From Desulfovibrio sp. (GTDB lineage Bacteria; Desulfobacterota; Desulfovibrionia; Desulfovibrionales; Desulfovibrionaceae), in NCBI GenBank assembly GCA_031275465.1, contig JAISOT010000049.1, positions 1 to 39,183 on the forward strand: 39,183 bases of DNA, in the 5' to 3' direction. Numbering within the stretch: position 1 is the first letter of the stretch; the number at the start of each line of letters is the position of its first letter. The notes below the pieces were generated by a model, which saw nothing but the letters and a program-made list of their open reading frames with translations, made no database searches and was not told the origin of the DNA. A program made the translations under genes and the position numbers. Below, piece after piece: positions 7,545-17,472 of the stretch.

Positions 7545-8478
7545 AATAATCTCCGACTTCCACGTCCTCAAGTACGGCAATCGCGTCATCCGCCAGTATG
7601 GCGGCGGAGCAGTAAAGGGAAAGCAGGTATGAGGCCAGGCCGTCGTCGTCTATGCCGCGCAGGCGCACGGAAAGACCGCGCGAATGCTCTCCCGGCAGGC
7701 CTCCCTGATACAGGCCGATGACGCCGCGTTTCTGCTCGCCGGTGCGCACCAGCAGTATATTGGTTTTTCCGGCTTTGCCCTTCGGATTTTTAAGTCCGTC
7801 CACAAACAGTTTGTCGGAGGGAATAACGGGAACGCCGCGCCAGGCGATAAAGGTTCCGCCGTATATGTTCACCGTCGCCGGCGGCACCCCGCGCCTTGTG
7901 CATTCACGCGCGAAGGCGGCCACGGCTCTGGGGTGGGCCAGAAAGAAAGACGGTTCCTTCCATACCTTTGTCAGCAGTTCGTCCAGATCGTCCGGCATGG
8001 GCGCTCCGTAACGCGCCTGTATGCGTTGGGAGGGAACCGCGTTCTTCAGAAGCCCGTAATCGTCGTTATTGACGATCTGGCTTTCCTGGCGTTCTCTGAG
8101 ACTTTCCACGGCCAGGGCGATCTGTTCGCCGATTTGATCATAAGGCGAGCTGTAAACATCGGATATTTTCGTATCGACATTGATTATGGTTGAGATGGAA
8201 TTGAGCTCGTATTCGCGCGGCCTGCTCTGGTACTCAATATACCCCCGGGGTATTTCCGCGTGTTTTTGATCCTGGCTGCACAGGACATCCAGGGGAGTTT
8301 CGCCTTCCACAACCTTGTTCACCCGGTAAACGCCGGCGTCGAGGGCTTTGAATTCCAGAATTCTGGTCAGCCAGCGCGGTGTGACGGAGGCGAACTGGGG
8401 AGGCGTTTTGGTTATATTCGCAAGCTGATAGGCGGCATCTCGTCTCAGGGCGTTCAGATGCTTTTTCTGTTCGGACAT
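7531..8478 (-). CDS. Family 2A encapsulin nanocompartment shell protein (SrpI-like)
   Basis: 315 aa. Characteristic segments LANITKTPPQFASVTPRWLTRILEFKALDAGVYRVNKV, RGYIEYQSRPREYELNSISTIINVDTKISDVYSSPYDQ and PSDKLFVDGLKNPKGKAGKTNILLVRTGEQKRGVIGLYQGGLPGE. No cNMP-binding insertion. Confidence 0.9.
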   Translation of the reverse strand: MSEQKKHLNALRRDAAYQLANITKTPPQFASVTPRWLTRILEFKALDAGVYRVNKVVEGETPLDVLCSQDQKHAEIPRGYIEYQSRPREYELNSISTIINVDTKISDVYSSPYDQIGEQIALAVESLRERQESQIVNNDDYGLLKNAVPSQRIQARYGAPMPDDLDELLTKVWKEPSFFLAHPRAVAAFARECTRRGVPPATVNIYGGTFIAWRGVPVIPSDKLFVDGLKNPKGKAGKTNILLVRTGEQKRGVIGLYQGGLPGEHSRGLSVRLRGIDDDGLASYLLSLYCSAAILADDAIAVLEDVEVGDYYDYR

Positions 8479-8647
8479 GGCGGGCTCCTCTCATAAGGAA
8501 AATTCAGGTTTTTCATTCAGCGGGAAGCGGCGGGCAATGCCTTCCTCTGTCCGCTGCGGGAAGCGAGAACACCGCCACGACAGTAGCCGGCGCGAAACGC
8601 GTCGTGAACTACTATTTATGAATAACCATATCCAACTGTAAAATATA

Positions 8648-8678
8648 ACGTCCGCCGAACTGGGCGGGGCGGACGTTT
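8648..8678 (-). terminator. Hairpin/terminator downstream of the glcF-like gene
   Basis: AACGTCCGCC ... GGCGGACGTT, a 10-bp inverted repeat followed on the minus strand by an AT-rich tract. Confidence 0.5.
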
Positions 8679-8754
8679 CTGCGGATACAGGACTGCGTCT
8701 GCGCACGTTCGCTCCGCGTCCGGCTTGCCGCGCAGGGGAACCCTTTGCGACCTT

Positions 8755-9906
8755 TCACAGACTCACGAGATCAAGCCAGTGCTCAATTCGCACGCCCTCC
8801 CTGGCCGCGGCGTTCAACTGCATGACACAGCCGCTGCACCCGGTGACGATGCGGCGGATGTCTCCAGGGAATCCCCCGAGAGTTGACTCGGCCATCCGGC
8901 GGGAAAGCCCGGGATTGCTCATCTGCAATATCCCGCCCATGCCGCAGCACAACCCTGTTCCCTTTTTCAGACCGGGAAAAATTTTCTGCAGAAATTGTAT
9001 GTCGTTATCGTTATCTCCCCAGTGACAGGGCTGATGATAGCCGTAGGCGGCCGGTTTTGCCCCTGTATGCTCAATTTCCGCGCCGGCGAGCAGAACGCTG
9101 ACGGGAGTCAGGGCCGCAAGCCATTCCCCGGCCTCATTCCCCGCCAGAACCCTGCCGGCGTAGCCGTGCAGGCTGTGAAAACAGGAAGCGCAGAAAACGG
9201 CTATGCGGGGCTTGCCGCTTTTGCGCCAGTATTCGCTATTTTGCCTTTCCATGGCGCGCTGCGCCTCATAGCGGCCGGCGTGGTGCATGGTGCCGCCGCA
9301 ACAGGCGAAACCCCCCGGATCCGACAATTCGTAACCCCAGGCATGCAGAAGATCATTGGCCTTGGAGGACCATTTTTGCCGCACGTTGCTGGCCGTGCAG
9401 CCTGAAAAGAGCAGAACCGGTTTCGCGGCGTCCGTCCGCGCTTCCGGATTTTTGCGGATACGCCCCCAGGGCTGATCCCCGTTCCTGTCCGCCAGGGCTT
9501 TGGCCGTGTCGTGCAGGGGCTTCAGGGGCTTTGGAGTCACACCGCCCGGCACGAGAGAGGCCATAAGCCCGAGCGAAGGCCACAGGGGCCCCATGCGGGC
9601 GATCCAGAGCTGCCAGAAGTGTTGCGTCCAGTGCGGATGAGCCGCGCGGACGTCGGCGAGCAGGTCAGCGGTTGAAAGTTTGCGCGCGCAAGCTTTTCTG
9701 CACCTGTCGCAGCCGGCGCACAGACGCGCCAGCGAGCGGACGATTTCCCAGTTCAACTCGGCCGCGCTTTCGTCGCCGCCGAATTCCGGGGCGAGAGGCT
9801 CCATGAGAAGCCGTTTGCCTTTGGGCGAATACTCCTCGCGGGAAAACTGCCCGTAAACCGGACAGACATTCAGGCATTCCCCGCATTGCGTACACCCGCG
9901 TTTCAT
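8755..9906 (-). CDS. (Fe-S)-binding heterodisulfide reductase/GlcF-like oxidase subunit
   Basis: Two N-terminal 4Fe-4S motifs (CTQCGECLNVCP, CAGCDRCRKACA); two CCG-type motifs (FACCGGTMHHAG, GLCCGMGGILQMSNP). Confidence 0.88.
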   Translation of the reverse strand: MKRGCTQCGECLNVCPVYGQFSREEYSPKGKRLLMEPLAPEFGGDESAAELNWEIVRSLARLCAGCDRCRKACARKLSTADLLADVRAAHPHWTQHFWQLWIARMGPLWPSLGLMASLVPGGVTPKPLKPLHDTAKALADRNGDQPWGRIRKNPEARTDAAKPVLLFSGCTASNVRQKWSSKANDLLHAWGYELSDPGGFACCGGTMHHAGRYEAQRAMERQNSEYWRKSGKPRIAVFCASCFHSLHGYAGRVLAGNEAGEWLAALTPVSVLLAGAEIEHTGAKPAAYGYHQPCHWGDNDNDIQFLQKIFPGLKKGTGLCCGMGGILQMSNPGLSRRMAESTLGGFPGDIRRIVTGCSGCVMQLNAAAREGVRIEHWLDLVSL

Positions 9907-9908
9907 GC

Positions 9909-11285
9909 TCAGTACCCCTTTTTCGGATTCAGAATCAGATTGGGGTCAAACAGCCTTCGGATGCGGAGCATGAGCTCGTGTTCCCCGTCGCCGAGTTGTT
10001 GCCCCACGTCCTTGAGCGAACCGCCGCCGTGCTCGCCGGAGATGCTGCCGCCGAACTCAAGCACGGCTTTGTCCAGCGCGTGGTGGGTTTTCGCGGTGCG
10101 CGCGGCATCGTCCGGATCCGAGGCGTCATAGTGCAGATTGGCGTGGATATTGCCGTCGCCGGCGTGTCCGAATGCGACAAGCCGTTTGCCGTTACCGGCG
10201 GCTATCTCCTCAAAACGACGCACGGCCGGCAGAATCTTCCCTCTTGGAACGGCCATGTCCCCCCCCATGCGATCCGGGCCGAGCACGTAAGAGGCCGCGG
10301 AAATACGGCGGCGGAAGGCCCAGAGCCTGTCTTCCTCCTCTTTGCCCACGCCTTCCATTCTCCAGAGCGCGTCGTCGAGCTGTCTGGACAGACGCGCGTT
10401 CTCAAGACCGATGGTTTCCCTGCTGCCGTCAATCTGGAACAGCATCATGGCCTTCACTTCATCGGGCCAGGGGCATTCTCCGGTCCTGGTCAGAATTTCC
10501 ATGCAGGTCTCGCCGATAAATTCGGCGGCCGCGGGCAGGATGCCGGCGGCAAAAACCTTGACCATGGAGGAAAGGGCGTCCTCAAGCGAACGATAGCCGA
10601 CCAGCACGGAGGCGCTTGCCTCAGGCTTGGGGATAAGTTTGAGGATGAGTTTGGTGACGATGCCGAGCGTGCCTTCGGAACCGACCACGAAGCGGGTCAG
10701 GTCAAGGCCGACCACGTCCTTTTGCGTACGGCCGCCGAATTTCATCAATTGGCCGCCGGGCAGGACAATCTCGCAACCCAGCACATAATCGCGGGTAACC
10801 CCGTATTTGACGGCGCGCAGCCCTCCGGCGCAGGTGCAGACATTGCCGCCAAGACTTGTGGCCTTGCCGCTGGCCGGATCGGGCGGGAACATGAGGCCGC
10901 GCTTCTCCACCTCGGCCTGAAAGATCGCCGTGCAGAGGCCGGGTTCGGCTTCAGCCACAAAATCGGTGGAGGAGATGTCAATCAGTTTGTCCATGCCGAG
11001 CATGGACACGACAATGCCGGGCACGGTGGGGACGCAGCCGCCGGCAAGGCTGGTGCCGCGCCCTCGCGGATGCACGACGACGCGTTCCGCATCAGCCCAG
11101 CGCATGAACTCCCGCACCTGCCCGGTGTCTTTGGGGCGCACCACGGCGAAGATATCCCCCTTTTCATTGCTGGCGTCAGAGGAATAAACGCGCAGCACCG
11201 CCGGATCGAAACTCAGGCCGTCCTTCCCGAAGAGATCTTCAAGAAACGCCCGATGAACGCCCGTCAAAGAATCAGCATACGTCAT
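9909..11285 (-). CDS. FAD-linked oxidase, GlcD / D-2-hydroxyacid (lactate, glycolate or 2-hydroxyglutarate) dehydrogenase family
   Basis: FAD-binding VVHPRGRGTSLAGGCVP, GLMFPPDPASGKATSLGGNVCTCAGGLRAVKYG; C-terminal FGHAGDGNIHANLHYD and SGEHGGG. ATG at 11285 preferred. Confidence 0.88.
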   Translation of the reverse strand: MTYADSLTGVHRAFLEDLFGKDGLSFDPAVLRVYSSDASNEKGDIFAVVRPKDTGQVREFMRWADAERVVVHPRGRGTSLAGGCVPTVPGIVVSMLGMDKLIDISSTDFVAEAEPGLCTAIFQAEVEKRGLMFPPDPASGKATSLGGNVCTCAGGLRAVKYGVTRDYVLGCEIVLPGGQLMKFGGRTQKDVVGLDLTRFVVGSEGTLGIVTKLILKLIPKPEASASVLVGYRSLEDALSSMVKVFAAGILPAAAEFIGETCMEILTRTGECPWPDEVKAMMLFQIDGSRETIGLENARLSRQLDDALWRMEGVGKEEEDRLWAFRRRISAASYVLGPDRMGGDMAVPRGKILPAVRRFEEIAAGNGKRLVAFGHAGDGNIHANLHYDASDPDDAARTAKTHHALDKAVLEFGGSISGEHGGGSLKDVGQQLGDGEHELMLRIRRLFDPNLILNPKKGY

Positions 11286-11326
11286 AACAACGCTCCCCCG
11301 CGCGGATGTCAAATTACAAGGACGAA

Positions 11327-12754
11327 TCAGAAAAGGCCTATCCAGGTCCAGTAGGTATAGACCATCGCGGTGCTGAACACCGCGCCGTAAAGGCTCATGA
11401 CGGCGCCTGTCCTGATCAGTTCGCCCGCAGTTATCTCCTCGGTGGCCAAACCGATGATGTTCGGAAGATTGGAAACGGGCAGCAGGTACTGGTGCAGCAT
11501 GTTCGCGCCGACCAAAATCACAAAGGACGTGACCTGCATGCCCGCGTTGGCCGGCAAGGCCGCCACGGCGACGGCGTGGGCTATGACAACCGGGGTTATG
11601 GCCGTGCTCTTGGGGCCGGCGCCGGTAAACATCACCTGCAGACAAAGCATCAGCCAGATAAAAATTACCACCTGCAAGCGCACATCAAACGCGAGCAGGG
11701 GAGAAAAAAACGTCGCGGCAAGCCATTTGGCCGCGCCGGAGCTGACGAGCACGCTGCCCATGGAAAGACCGGCGCCGTAAACGATATAGACGTTCCAGGG
11801 AACCTTCTTCTCCGCTTCTTTCCAGTTCATGACCTGCTGCGGCCCGGGAAGAATCATGGCGATAACGGACATCATGGCCACCAGGGTGGAATTCAGGCCG
11901 GTCAGCTTGTCTGTCGCCCAGAGAAGCAGGGTGGCAAGAAAGATAACGAGAGCATACTTTTCCTTGAGCGCCATTGGCCCCATCTCGTTAAGGCTGCGCG
12001 CAATTTCGTCGTGCCCGGCGGAAATGTCCGCCACGTCGGGCGGATACATTTTATACAGGATGTAGGTTGCTATAAGGCCCATCAGCACGGCCGGAGGAAA
12101 GCCTATGGCAAACCATTCGCTCCAGGCCACCTGATGCCCGGTGGCGGTCTGCACCAGGCTTGCCGTAATGGGGTTGGCGGCGTGCGAGGTCAGTATGCCT
12201 ATGCAGTACATGGTACCGGTGATTGTAACGACAAAGACCAGTCCCTTGACCAGGCTGCTCTTGCCCTTCTCGGCGCCGAAAGCCAATCCCATCTGCGTGA
12301 CTATGGGCAGAACCAGAAGCGTTTTCGCGCCGAGCGACGGAATGAAAAAAGTCATGACCAGGGTGATGAGTGAAATGGCCCAGTACAGATTTCTGGCGGA
12401 GTTGCCGGCCTTGCTGACCATAAGAAAAGCCAGGCGCTTGGAAAGACCGCAGGAGCTCATGCAGGTTCCCATGACCATGCCGAGAGCGACGATCCATACC
12501 CCGGTCGAAGCGTATCCTCCCAGCGCCGGGCCGATTTTGGCCGCGCCGAGGAGCACAAGAAAGGTGACAATGCAGAAGCCGCTCTGGGCGTCATCCAGAG
12601 CCTGGGTCATCCAGACGATGACGGCGAAAACGCCGACCCCCAGGGCGGCTTTGCCTTGATGGCTGAGTCCTTCAACGGGAGGCGTGGCGAAGACGATGCC
12701 GAGCATGGTCAACGCGGCGAGAGCGATGAAAAAAGCCTGCTTGGGCTTGAACAC
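11327..12754 (-). CDS. SLC13/DASS-type dicarboxylate (anion) transporter
   Basis: About 12 hydrophobic segments; SHAANPITASLVQ and LLPVSNLPNIIGLA near the two substrate-binding positions. GTG start at 12754 preceded by AGGAGG. Confidence 0.8.
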   Translation of the reverse strand: MFKPKQAFFIALAALTMLGIVFATPPVEGLSHQGKAALGVGVFAVIVWMTQALDDAQSGFCIVTFLVLLGAAKIGPALGGYASTGVWIVALGMVMGTCMSSCGLSKRLAFLMVSKAGNSARNLYWAISLITLVMTFFIPSLGAKTLLVLPIVTQMGLAFGAEKGKSSLVKGLVFVVTITGTMYCIGILTSHAANPITASLVQTATGHQVAWSEWFAIGFPPAVLMGLIATYILYKMYPPDVADISAGHDEIARSLNEMGPMALKEKYALVIFLATLLLWATDKLTGLNSTLVAMMSVIAMILPGPQQVMNWKEAEKKVPWNVYIVYGAGLSMGSVLVSSGAAKWLAATFFSPLLAFDVRLQVVIFIWLMLCLQVMFTGAGPKSTAITPVVIAHAVAVAALPANAGMQVTSFVILVGANMLHQYLLPVSNLPNIIGLATEEITAGELIRTGAVMSLYGAVFSTAMVYTYWTWIGLF

Positions 12755-12853
12755 GACATTTCCTCCTGAGGCTGTGACATTGTGGAAGAACGGCAAATTT
12801 CCCGTGCCGGGCGCGCCTCCGGACAAGGGATCCGGCCCGCCGTTTACGGGCAA

Positions 12854-12888
12854 CTCCCCGCCCCGGTTTTAAGACGGAGCGGGGGTTT
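12854..12888. terminator. Possible hairpin terminator between sucD and the SLC13 gene
   Basis: CTCCCCGCCCCGG...CGGAGCGGGGGTTTTT, an imperfect GC-rich inverted repeat with a T-run on the plus strand. Confidence 0.4.
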
Positions 12889-12890
12889 TT

Positions 12891-13766
12891 CTATTTCTTG
12901 AGGCGCTCCGCCACGGTTTGGCCAAAGCGCCCCAGTTCCCTGATCACCGTAACGCCGGCATCCGCGAGGGCGGCTATCTTGTCTTCACCTCGGCCTTTGG
13001 AGCCGCTGATGATGGCTCCCGCGTGGCCCATCCGTTTGCCGGGAGGGGCCGTAAGCCCGGCTATGAAGCCGAAGACAGGCTTGGGGTACCCGGACTCCCT
13101 GATGTAGTCCGCGGCCTTCTCCTCGTTGTCGCCGCCTATTTCACCCAGCATGCATACAGCTTCCGTCTCGGGATCATCGCGGAACATTTGCAGAAGCTCC
13201 AGAAATTTCAGGCCGGGCACAGGATCGCCGCCTATGCCTATGCAGGTGCTTTGGCCGAGCCCGGCCGAACTGAGCTGATGAACGGCCTCGTAGGTCAGCG
13301 TTCCGGAACGGCTGATGAGGCCGATGCTTCCGGGCTTGTGGATATAGGCCGGCTGTATGCCTATCTTGCATTTCCCGGGGCTGATGACGCCGGGGCAGTT
13401 GGGCCCGACAAGCTTGACCCCGCGGGCGTTGAGATACGACTTGGCGCGCACCATGTCCAGAACCGGTATGTGCTCGGTGATCAGCACCACCAGACCGGCC
13501 CCCGCGTCCGCCGCCTCGCAGGCAGCGTCGGCGGAAACCGCGGCGGGGACAAAAATGACGCCCGTGTCCGCGCCCGTCGCGGCATAGGCCTCGGCGGCGG
13601 TGTTGAACACAGGCACGCCCAGGGCCTTCCGCCCTCCTTTGCCGGGAGTGACGCCGCCCACGACCCTGGTTCCGTATTCGATCATTTTTTCGCCGTGAAA
13701 GGTTCCTTCCCGGCCGGTAATCCCATGAATGATCACGCGGGTGTTTTCATCAACCAAAATGCTCAT
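12891..13766 (-). CDS. sucD: Succinyl-CoA synthetase alpha subunit
   Basis: [33 protein letters not shown]...[17 protein letters not shown]...[12 protein letters not shown]. Confidence 0.95.
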   Translation of the reverse strand: MSILVDENTRVIIHGITGREGTFHGEKMIEYGTRVVGGVTPGKGGRKALGVPVFNTAAEAYAATGADTGVIFVPAAVSADAACEAADAGAGLVVLITEHIPVLDMVRAKSYLNARGVKLVGPNCPGVISPGKCKIGIQPAYIHKPGSIGLISRSGTLTYEAVHQLSSAGLGQSTCIGIGGDPVPGLKFLELLQMFRDDPETEAVCMLGEIGGDNEEKAADYIRESGYPKPVFGFIAGLTAPPGKRMGHAGAIISGSKGRGEDKIAALADAGVTVIRELGRFGQTVAERLKK

Positions 13767-14935
13767 GGCCGGGCCTCCCTGGTCTGTTCGGCGATGAGCC
13801 GCGCGGCTTCGCCCATGCTTGTCGCGGTCGTGAAGTTCAGCCCGCAATCGTTCAGAATGCGGCGCGCCTCCTCCACATTCGTCCCTTCCATGCGGATGAC
13901 TATGGGCAGGTCGAGCTTCAGCTCCCTGGCCGCCTGCACGACTCCTTCGGCCACAATGTCGCAACGCAGGATGCCGCCGAAAATGTTGATCAGGATGCCG
14001 CGCACGTTGGGATCGGAGAGCATGATCTCAAAGCCCTTTCTGACCATCTCCACATTGGCGCCGCCGCCGGCGTCCAGAAAGTTGGCCGGCTCGGCCCCGG
14101 CCTGTTTGATGGCGTCCATGGTGGCCATGGCCAGTCCGGCCCCGTTGACCATGGTTCCCACATAACCCTGGAGACGCACATAATTGACGCCCAGGGCGGC
14201 CGCTTTCCGCTCCAGCGGGTCTTCCTCGCCGGGGTCGGCCAGGGCCGCTATTTCCGGCCTGCGCTTCAGCGCGCTTTCGTCAAAATTGATCTTGGCGTCA
14301 AGGGCGATGAGATCGCCCGCGCCTGTCAGGGCAAGGGGATTTATCTCCACCTGCGTGGCATCCTTGGCCACGCACAGCTCCAGAAGCCTGGTGATGAAGG
14401 GAACTCCCCTGCCGACCTGCTCCGGGCTGAGCCCGCATCCGAAAAGGAGCTTGCGGGCCTGGAAAGGCCAGATATGATGACCGCCGTCAAGGGTGGCGCG
14501 GAAGATGCGCTCGGGATGTTTTTCCGCCACTTCCTCAATGTCCATGCCTCCGTCCGGAGAGGCCATGACCGTAAGGGCTTCAGCCCCCCGATCGAGGACG
14601 ACGGCCAGATACAGCTCCCGCGCGATGTCCGTGCCCTGCTCGACCCAGACCAGATTGACGTGTTTGCCTTCCGGCCCGGTCTGGTGCGTGACGAGCCGCA
14701 TGCCGATGATCTTGCCCGCGGCCCGCTCGACCTCGTCCAGGCTTTTGCACACCTTGACGCCGCCGCCCTTGCCGCGCCCCCCGGCATGGATCTGGGCCTT
14801 GACCACCCACACCGGCCCGGGGAGATTCCGGGCGGCCGCGCGGGCTTCCGCCGCCGTTGCGGCCACAAAGCCGTCCGGCGTCGGAACACCGTACTCCTTC
14901 AGCAGTTTTTTTGCCTGATATTCATGTATGTTCAT
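13763..14935 (-). CDS. sucC: Succinyl-CoA synthetase beta subunit
   Basis: [22 protein letters not shown]...[14 protein letters not shown]...[13 protein letters not shown]...[14 protein letters not shown] overlap with sucD. Confidence 0.95.
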   Translation of the reverse strand: MNIHEYQAKKLLKEYGVPTPDGFVAATAAEARAAARNLPGPVWVVKAQIHAGGRGKGGGVKVCKSLDEVERAAGKIIGMRLVTHQTGPEGKHVNLVWVEQGTDIARELYLAVVLDRGAEALTVMASPDGGMDIEEVAEKHPERIFRATLDGGHHIWPFQARKLLFGCGLSPEQVGRGVPFITRLLELCVAKDATQVEINPLALTGAGDLIALDAKINFDESALKRRPEIAALADPGEEDPLERKAAALGVNYVRLQGYVGTMVNGAGLAMATMDAIKQAGAEPANFLDAGGGANVEMVRKGFEIMLSDPNVRGILINIFGGILRCDIVAEGVVQAARELKLDLPIVIRMEGTNVEEARRILNDCGLNFTTATSMGEAARLIAEQTREARP

Positions 14936-14952
14936 TATCCCTCCGGGCGGGT

Positions 14953-15507
14953 TTAGTAGCGATCCCAGGAATGCGGCTTTGCCAGCTCAACCCCGAGCCC
15001 CAGCGCCGTTTTGTTGGCCTCGTGGTGCGCGGGGACGAAATTTTTCTCCAGCGTTTTCCGGACAGAGGGGAGTCTGACAATTTCGGTCAGGGACACCAGG
15101 GCGCCCAGCACGCAAATGTTGAAAGCCACGGTCCGGCCGAGTTTCTCCCTGGTGGCCCGGTACATGGGCAGCCCTATTCTCTGCGCGTCTATGCGCTCGC
15201 CCGGCTGCACAAGCTCGGAATCGTAAAGCAGAAGGCCGCCCGGACGTATCAGGGGAAGATACTTGGCCGCGGCCTCGTTGGTCAGCGCCACCAGAATGTT
15301 CGGCTGGGTCACTTTGGGAAAGAGAATCGGCGTATCCGCGACTATGACGTCGGAACGGGTCGCGCCGCCGCGGGCTTCCGGCCCGTAGGACTGCGACTGC
15401 ACGGACATGAGCCCTTCCTGAATGGAGGCCGTCTCGGCCAGGAGAATGGCCATGGTGATGACGCCCTGACCGCCCGAACCGGACAGAAGAAAACGGTATC
15501 TTTCCAT
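14953..15507 (-). CDS. korC: 2-oxoacid:ferredoxin oxidoreductase gamma subunit
   Basis: MERYRFLLSGSGGQGVITMAILLAETAS...VQSQSYGPEARGGATRSDVIVAD. Confidence 0.9.
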   Translation of the reverse strand: MERYRFLLSGSGGQGVITMAILLAETASIQEGLMSVQSQSYGPEARGGATRSDVIVADTPILFPKVTQPNILVALTNEAAAKYLPLIRPGGLLLYDSELVQPGERIDAQRIGLPMYRATREKLGRTVAFNICVLGALVSLTEIVRLPSVRKTLEKNFVPAHHEANKTALGLGVELAKPHSWDRY

Positions 15508-15508
15508 C

Positions 15509-16312
15509 TTATTGCTCCTTCACCGCGCGCTCAATGATGCGGGCGTACTCCGCGCAGTATTCGGCGCGCTCTTCCTCCACAAAAATGCCGCGCTGAATAA
15601 GATGCGGATTTTCTTCAAGCTTCTTTGAGCCTATGGGAACCGTGCTGTCGCGATAGTGTTCCATCAGTTCCACCTGGCCGCCGAGCTTGTTTTTGCGGCC
15701 GAAATACGTCGGACAGCCGACCAGAATTTCGACCACGGAAAATCCCTTGTGCGCAATGGCCTTTTTCAGGATGCTCTGGATTTCCCTGACGTGAAAAGCC
15801 GTGGTGCGGGCGACGAAGGAAGCCCCGGCCCCGGAAGCCAGCTTCACGGTGTCGAACATGTTGTCTATGCTGCTGTAAGGAGCGGTCGTGGCGAGAACGC
15901 CGGGCCCGGAAAGGGGCGAATACTGGCCGCCGGTCATGCCGTAGATGCGGTTGTTGAGCACAATGGCGGTCAGATCTATGTTGCGGCGGCAGGCGTGGAT
16001 GAAGTGATTGCCGCCGATGGCCATGGCGTCGCCGTCTCCCATGGGCACGAGAACCTTGAGATGGGGTTTGGTCAGCTTGATGCCCGTGGCGCAGGCCAGG
16101 GCGCGCCCGTGCATGGTGTGCATGGTGTGGAAGTTCACATAGCCGGAAACGCGCGAGGAACAGCCTATGCCCGAAACCATGCACAGGGAATACGGGTCGT
16201 AGCCTTCCGCGTCTATGACGCGCAGAAGATTGTTGAGCACAATCCCGTGCCCGCAGCCGGGACACCAGAGATGCGGAAAAAACCGCTGACGGATAAGATC
16301 TTGTACGGACAT
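15509..16312 (-). CDS. korB: 2-oxoglutarate:ferredoxin oxidoreductase beta subunit (TPP-binding)
   Basis: HLWCPGCGHGIVLNNLLR; GDGDAMAIGGNHFIHACRRNIDLTAIVLNNRIYGMTGGQYSP. Confidence 0.92.
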   Translation of the reverse strand: MSVQDLIRQRFFPHLWCPGCGHGIVLNNLLRVIDAEGYDPYSLCMVSGIGCSSRVSGYVNFHTMHTMHGRALACATGIKLTKPHLKVLVPMGDGDAMAIGGNHFIHACRRNIDLTAIVLNNRIYGMTGGQYSPLSGPGVLATTAPYSSIDNMFDTVKLASGAGASFVARTTAFHVREIQSILKKAIAHKGFSVVEILVGCPTYFGRKNKLGGQVELMEHYRDSTVPIGSKKLEENPHLIQRGIFVEEERAEYCAEYARIIERAVKEQ

Positions 16313-16314
16313 GC

Positions 16315-17472
16315 CTATACCCCCCTGCCTTCAACAACGCGTATGATGCTCTCAATATCGGAAGGGGTGACGAGCGAACCGTCAAGACGGTTGATCAGAA
16401 ATACGTTGTCCGGATCGTCGACCACCGCCTTGACCTGGCTCGTGATCTGCCCCATGTTCATTTCCACGACAAAGACATGCCGGGCTCTGGCGGTCTTCTC
16501 GCGCACCAGTTGCTTCGGGAAAGGCCAGAGCGTCTGAAGCTCGAGCAGGCCGTGCCTGTGCCCCTTGGCGCGGCATCCTTCCACATGGTGCAGGGCGCTG
16601 CGCGCCGAGGAGCCGTAGGAAATAAGCACGCTCTCCGCATCCTCGAGATGGTGTTCCTTCCAGCGCGCCAGAAGATGGGCGCGGTTCTCCAGCTTGTCCA
16701 CCAGATGGCGCAGCAGCCTGTGGGACTCGTCGGGGTTTTCCGTCGGAAAACCCCAGATGTTGTGATACAGCCCGGTCACATGGAAACGGTGCTCCCCGCC
16801 GTAGTCAGACATGGGCAGGCGCCCGTCCTCGCGCGGCAGGTAGGGATGGTAGTTGACGCCCACCTTTACGGAGGTTTTCAGGCGCTCGACAACCGGCAGT
16901 TCCCCTTGTGGGGGGATAACCAGCTTTTCGCGCATATGCCCGACCACCTCGTCAAAGAGCAGGATGACGGGGGTGCGGTAGGTTTCGGCAAAATTGAAGG
17001 CTTCAATGGTGACGTTGAATACGTCCTGGATGCCGGAAGCCGTCATGGCGATGATCGAATGGTCCCCGTGCGTGCCCCAGCGGGCCTGGTTGACGTCGCC
17101 CTGGGCGGCCTTGGTGGGCAGGCCGGTGGACGGACCGGCGCGCTGCACGTTGACCACGACGCAGGGGATTTCAGCCATCACGGCATAGCCGATGGCTTCC
17201 TGCTTCAGCGAAAAGCCCGGCCCGCTGGTCGCGGTCATGGCTTTGGACCCGGCCAGGGAAGCCCCGCACACGGCGCACATGGAGGCTATCTCGTCTTCCA
17301 TCTGAATGAAGGAACCGCCTATGCGCGGCAACTCGCGGGCCAGCTGCTCGGCGATTTCCGTCGAAGGGGTTATGGGGTAGCCGGCGAAAAATTTCACTCC
17401 GGCGTACAAGGCGCCGCGCACGCAGGCCTCGTTGCCCTGGACAAAGGAAATGTTCCTCTCCTTCTTGCTCAT
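16315..17472 (-). CDS. korA: 2-oxoglutarate:ferredoxin oxidoreductase alpha subunit
   Basis: MSKKERNISFVQGNEACVRGALYAGVKFFAGYPITPSTEIAEQLARELP...GPGFSLKQEAIGYAVMAEIPCVVVNVQRAGPSTGLPTKAAQGD. Confidence 0.93.
   Translation of the reverse strand: MSKKERNISFVQGNEACVRGALYAGVKFFAGYPITPSTEIAEQLARELPRIGGSFIQMEDEIASMCAVCGASLAGSKAMTATSGPGFSLKQEAIGYAVMAEIPCVVVNVQRAGPSTGLPTKAAQGDVNQARWGTHGDHSIIAMTASGIQDVFNVTIEAFNFAETYRTPVILLFDEVVGHMREKLVIPPQGELPVVERLKTSVKVGVNYHPYLPREDGRLPMSDYGGEHRFHVTGLYHNIWGFPTENPDESHRLLRHLVDKLENRAHLLARWKEHHLEDAESVLISYGSSARSALHHVEGCRAKGHRHGLLELQTLWPFPKQLVREKTARARHVFVVEMNMGQITSQVKAVVDDPDNVFLINRLDGSLVTPSDIESIIRVVEGRGV

Noticed and set aside
6105-7721. 538-aa plus-strand ORF
   Set aside because: Shadow of the SufS-like cargo gene; no coherent domain.
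9978-12373. Long plus-strand ORFs (458 aa and 355 aa)
   Set aside because: Antisense to the GlcD-like and SLC13 genes.
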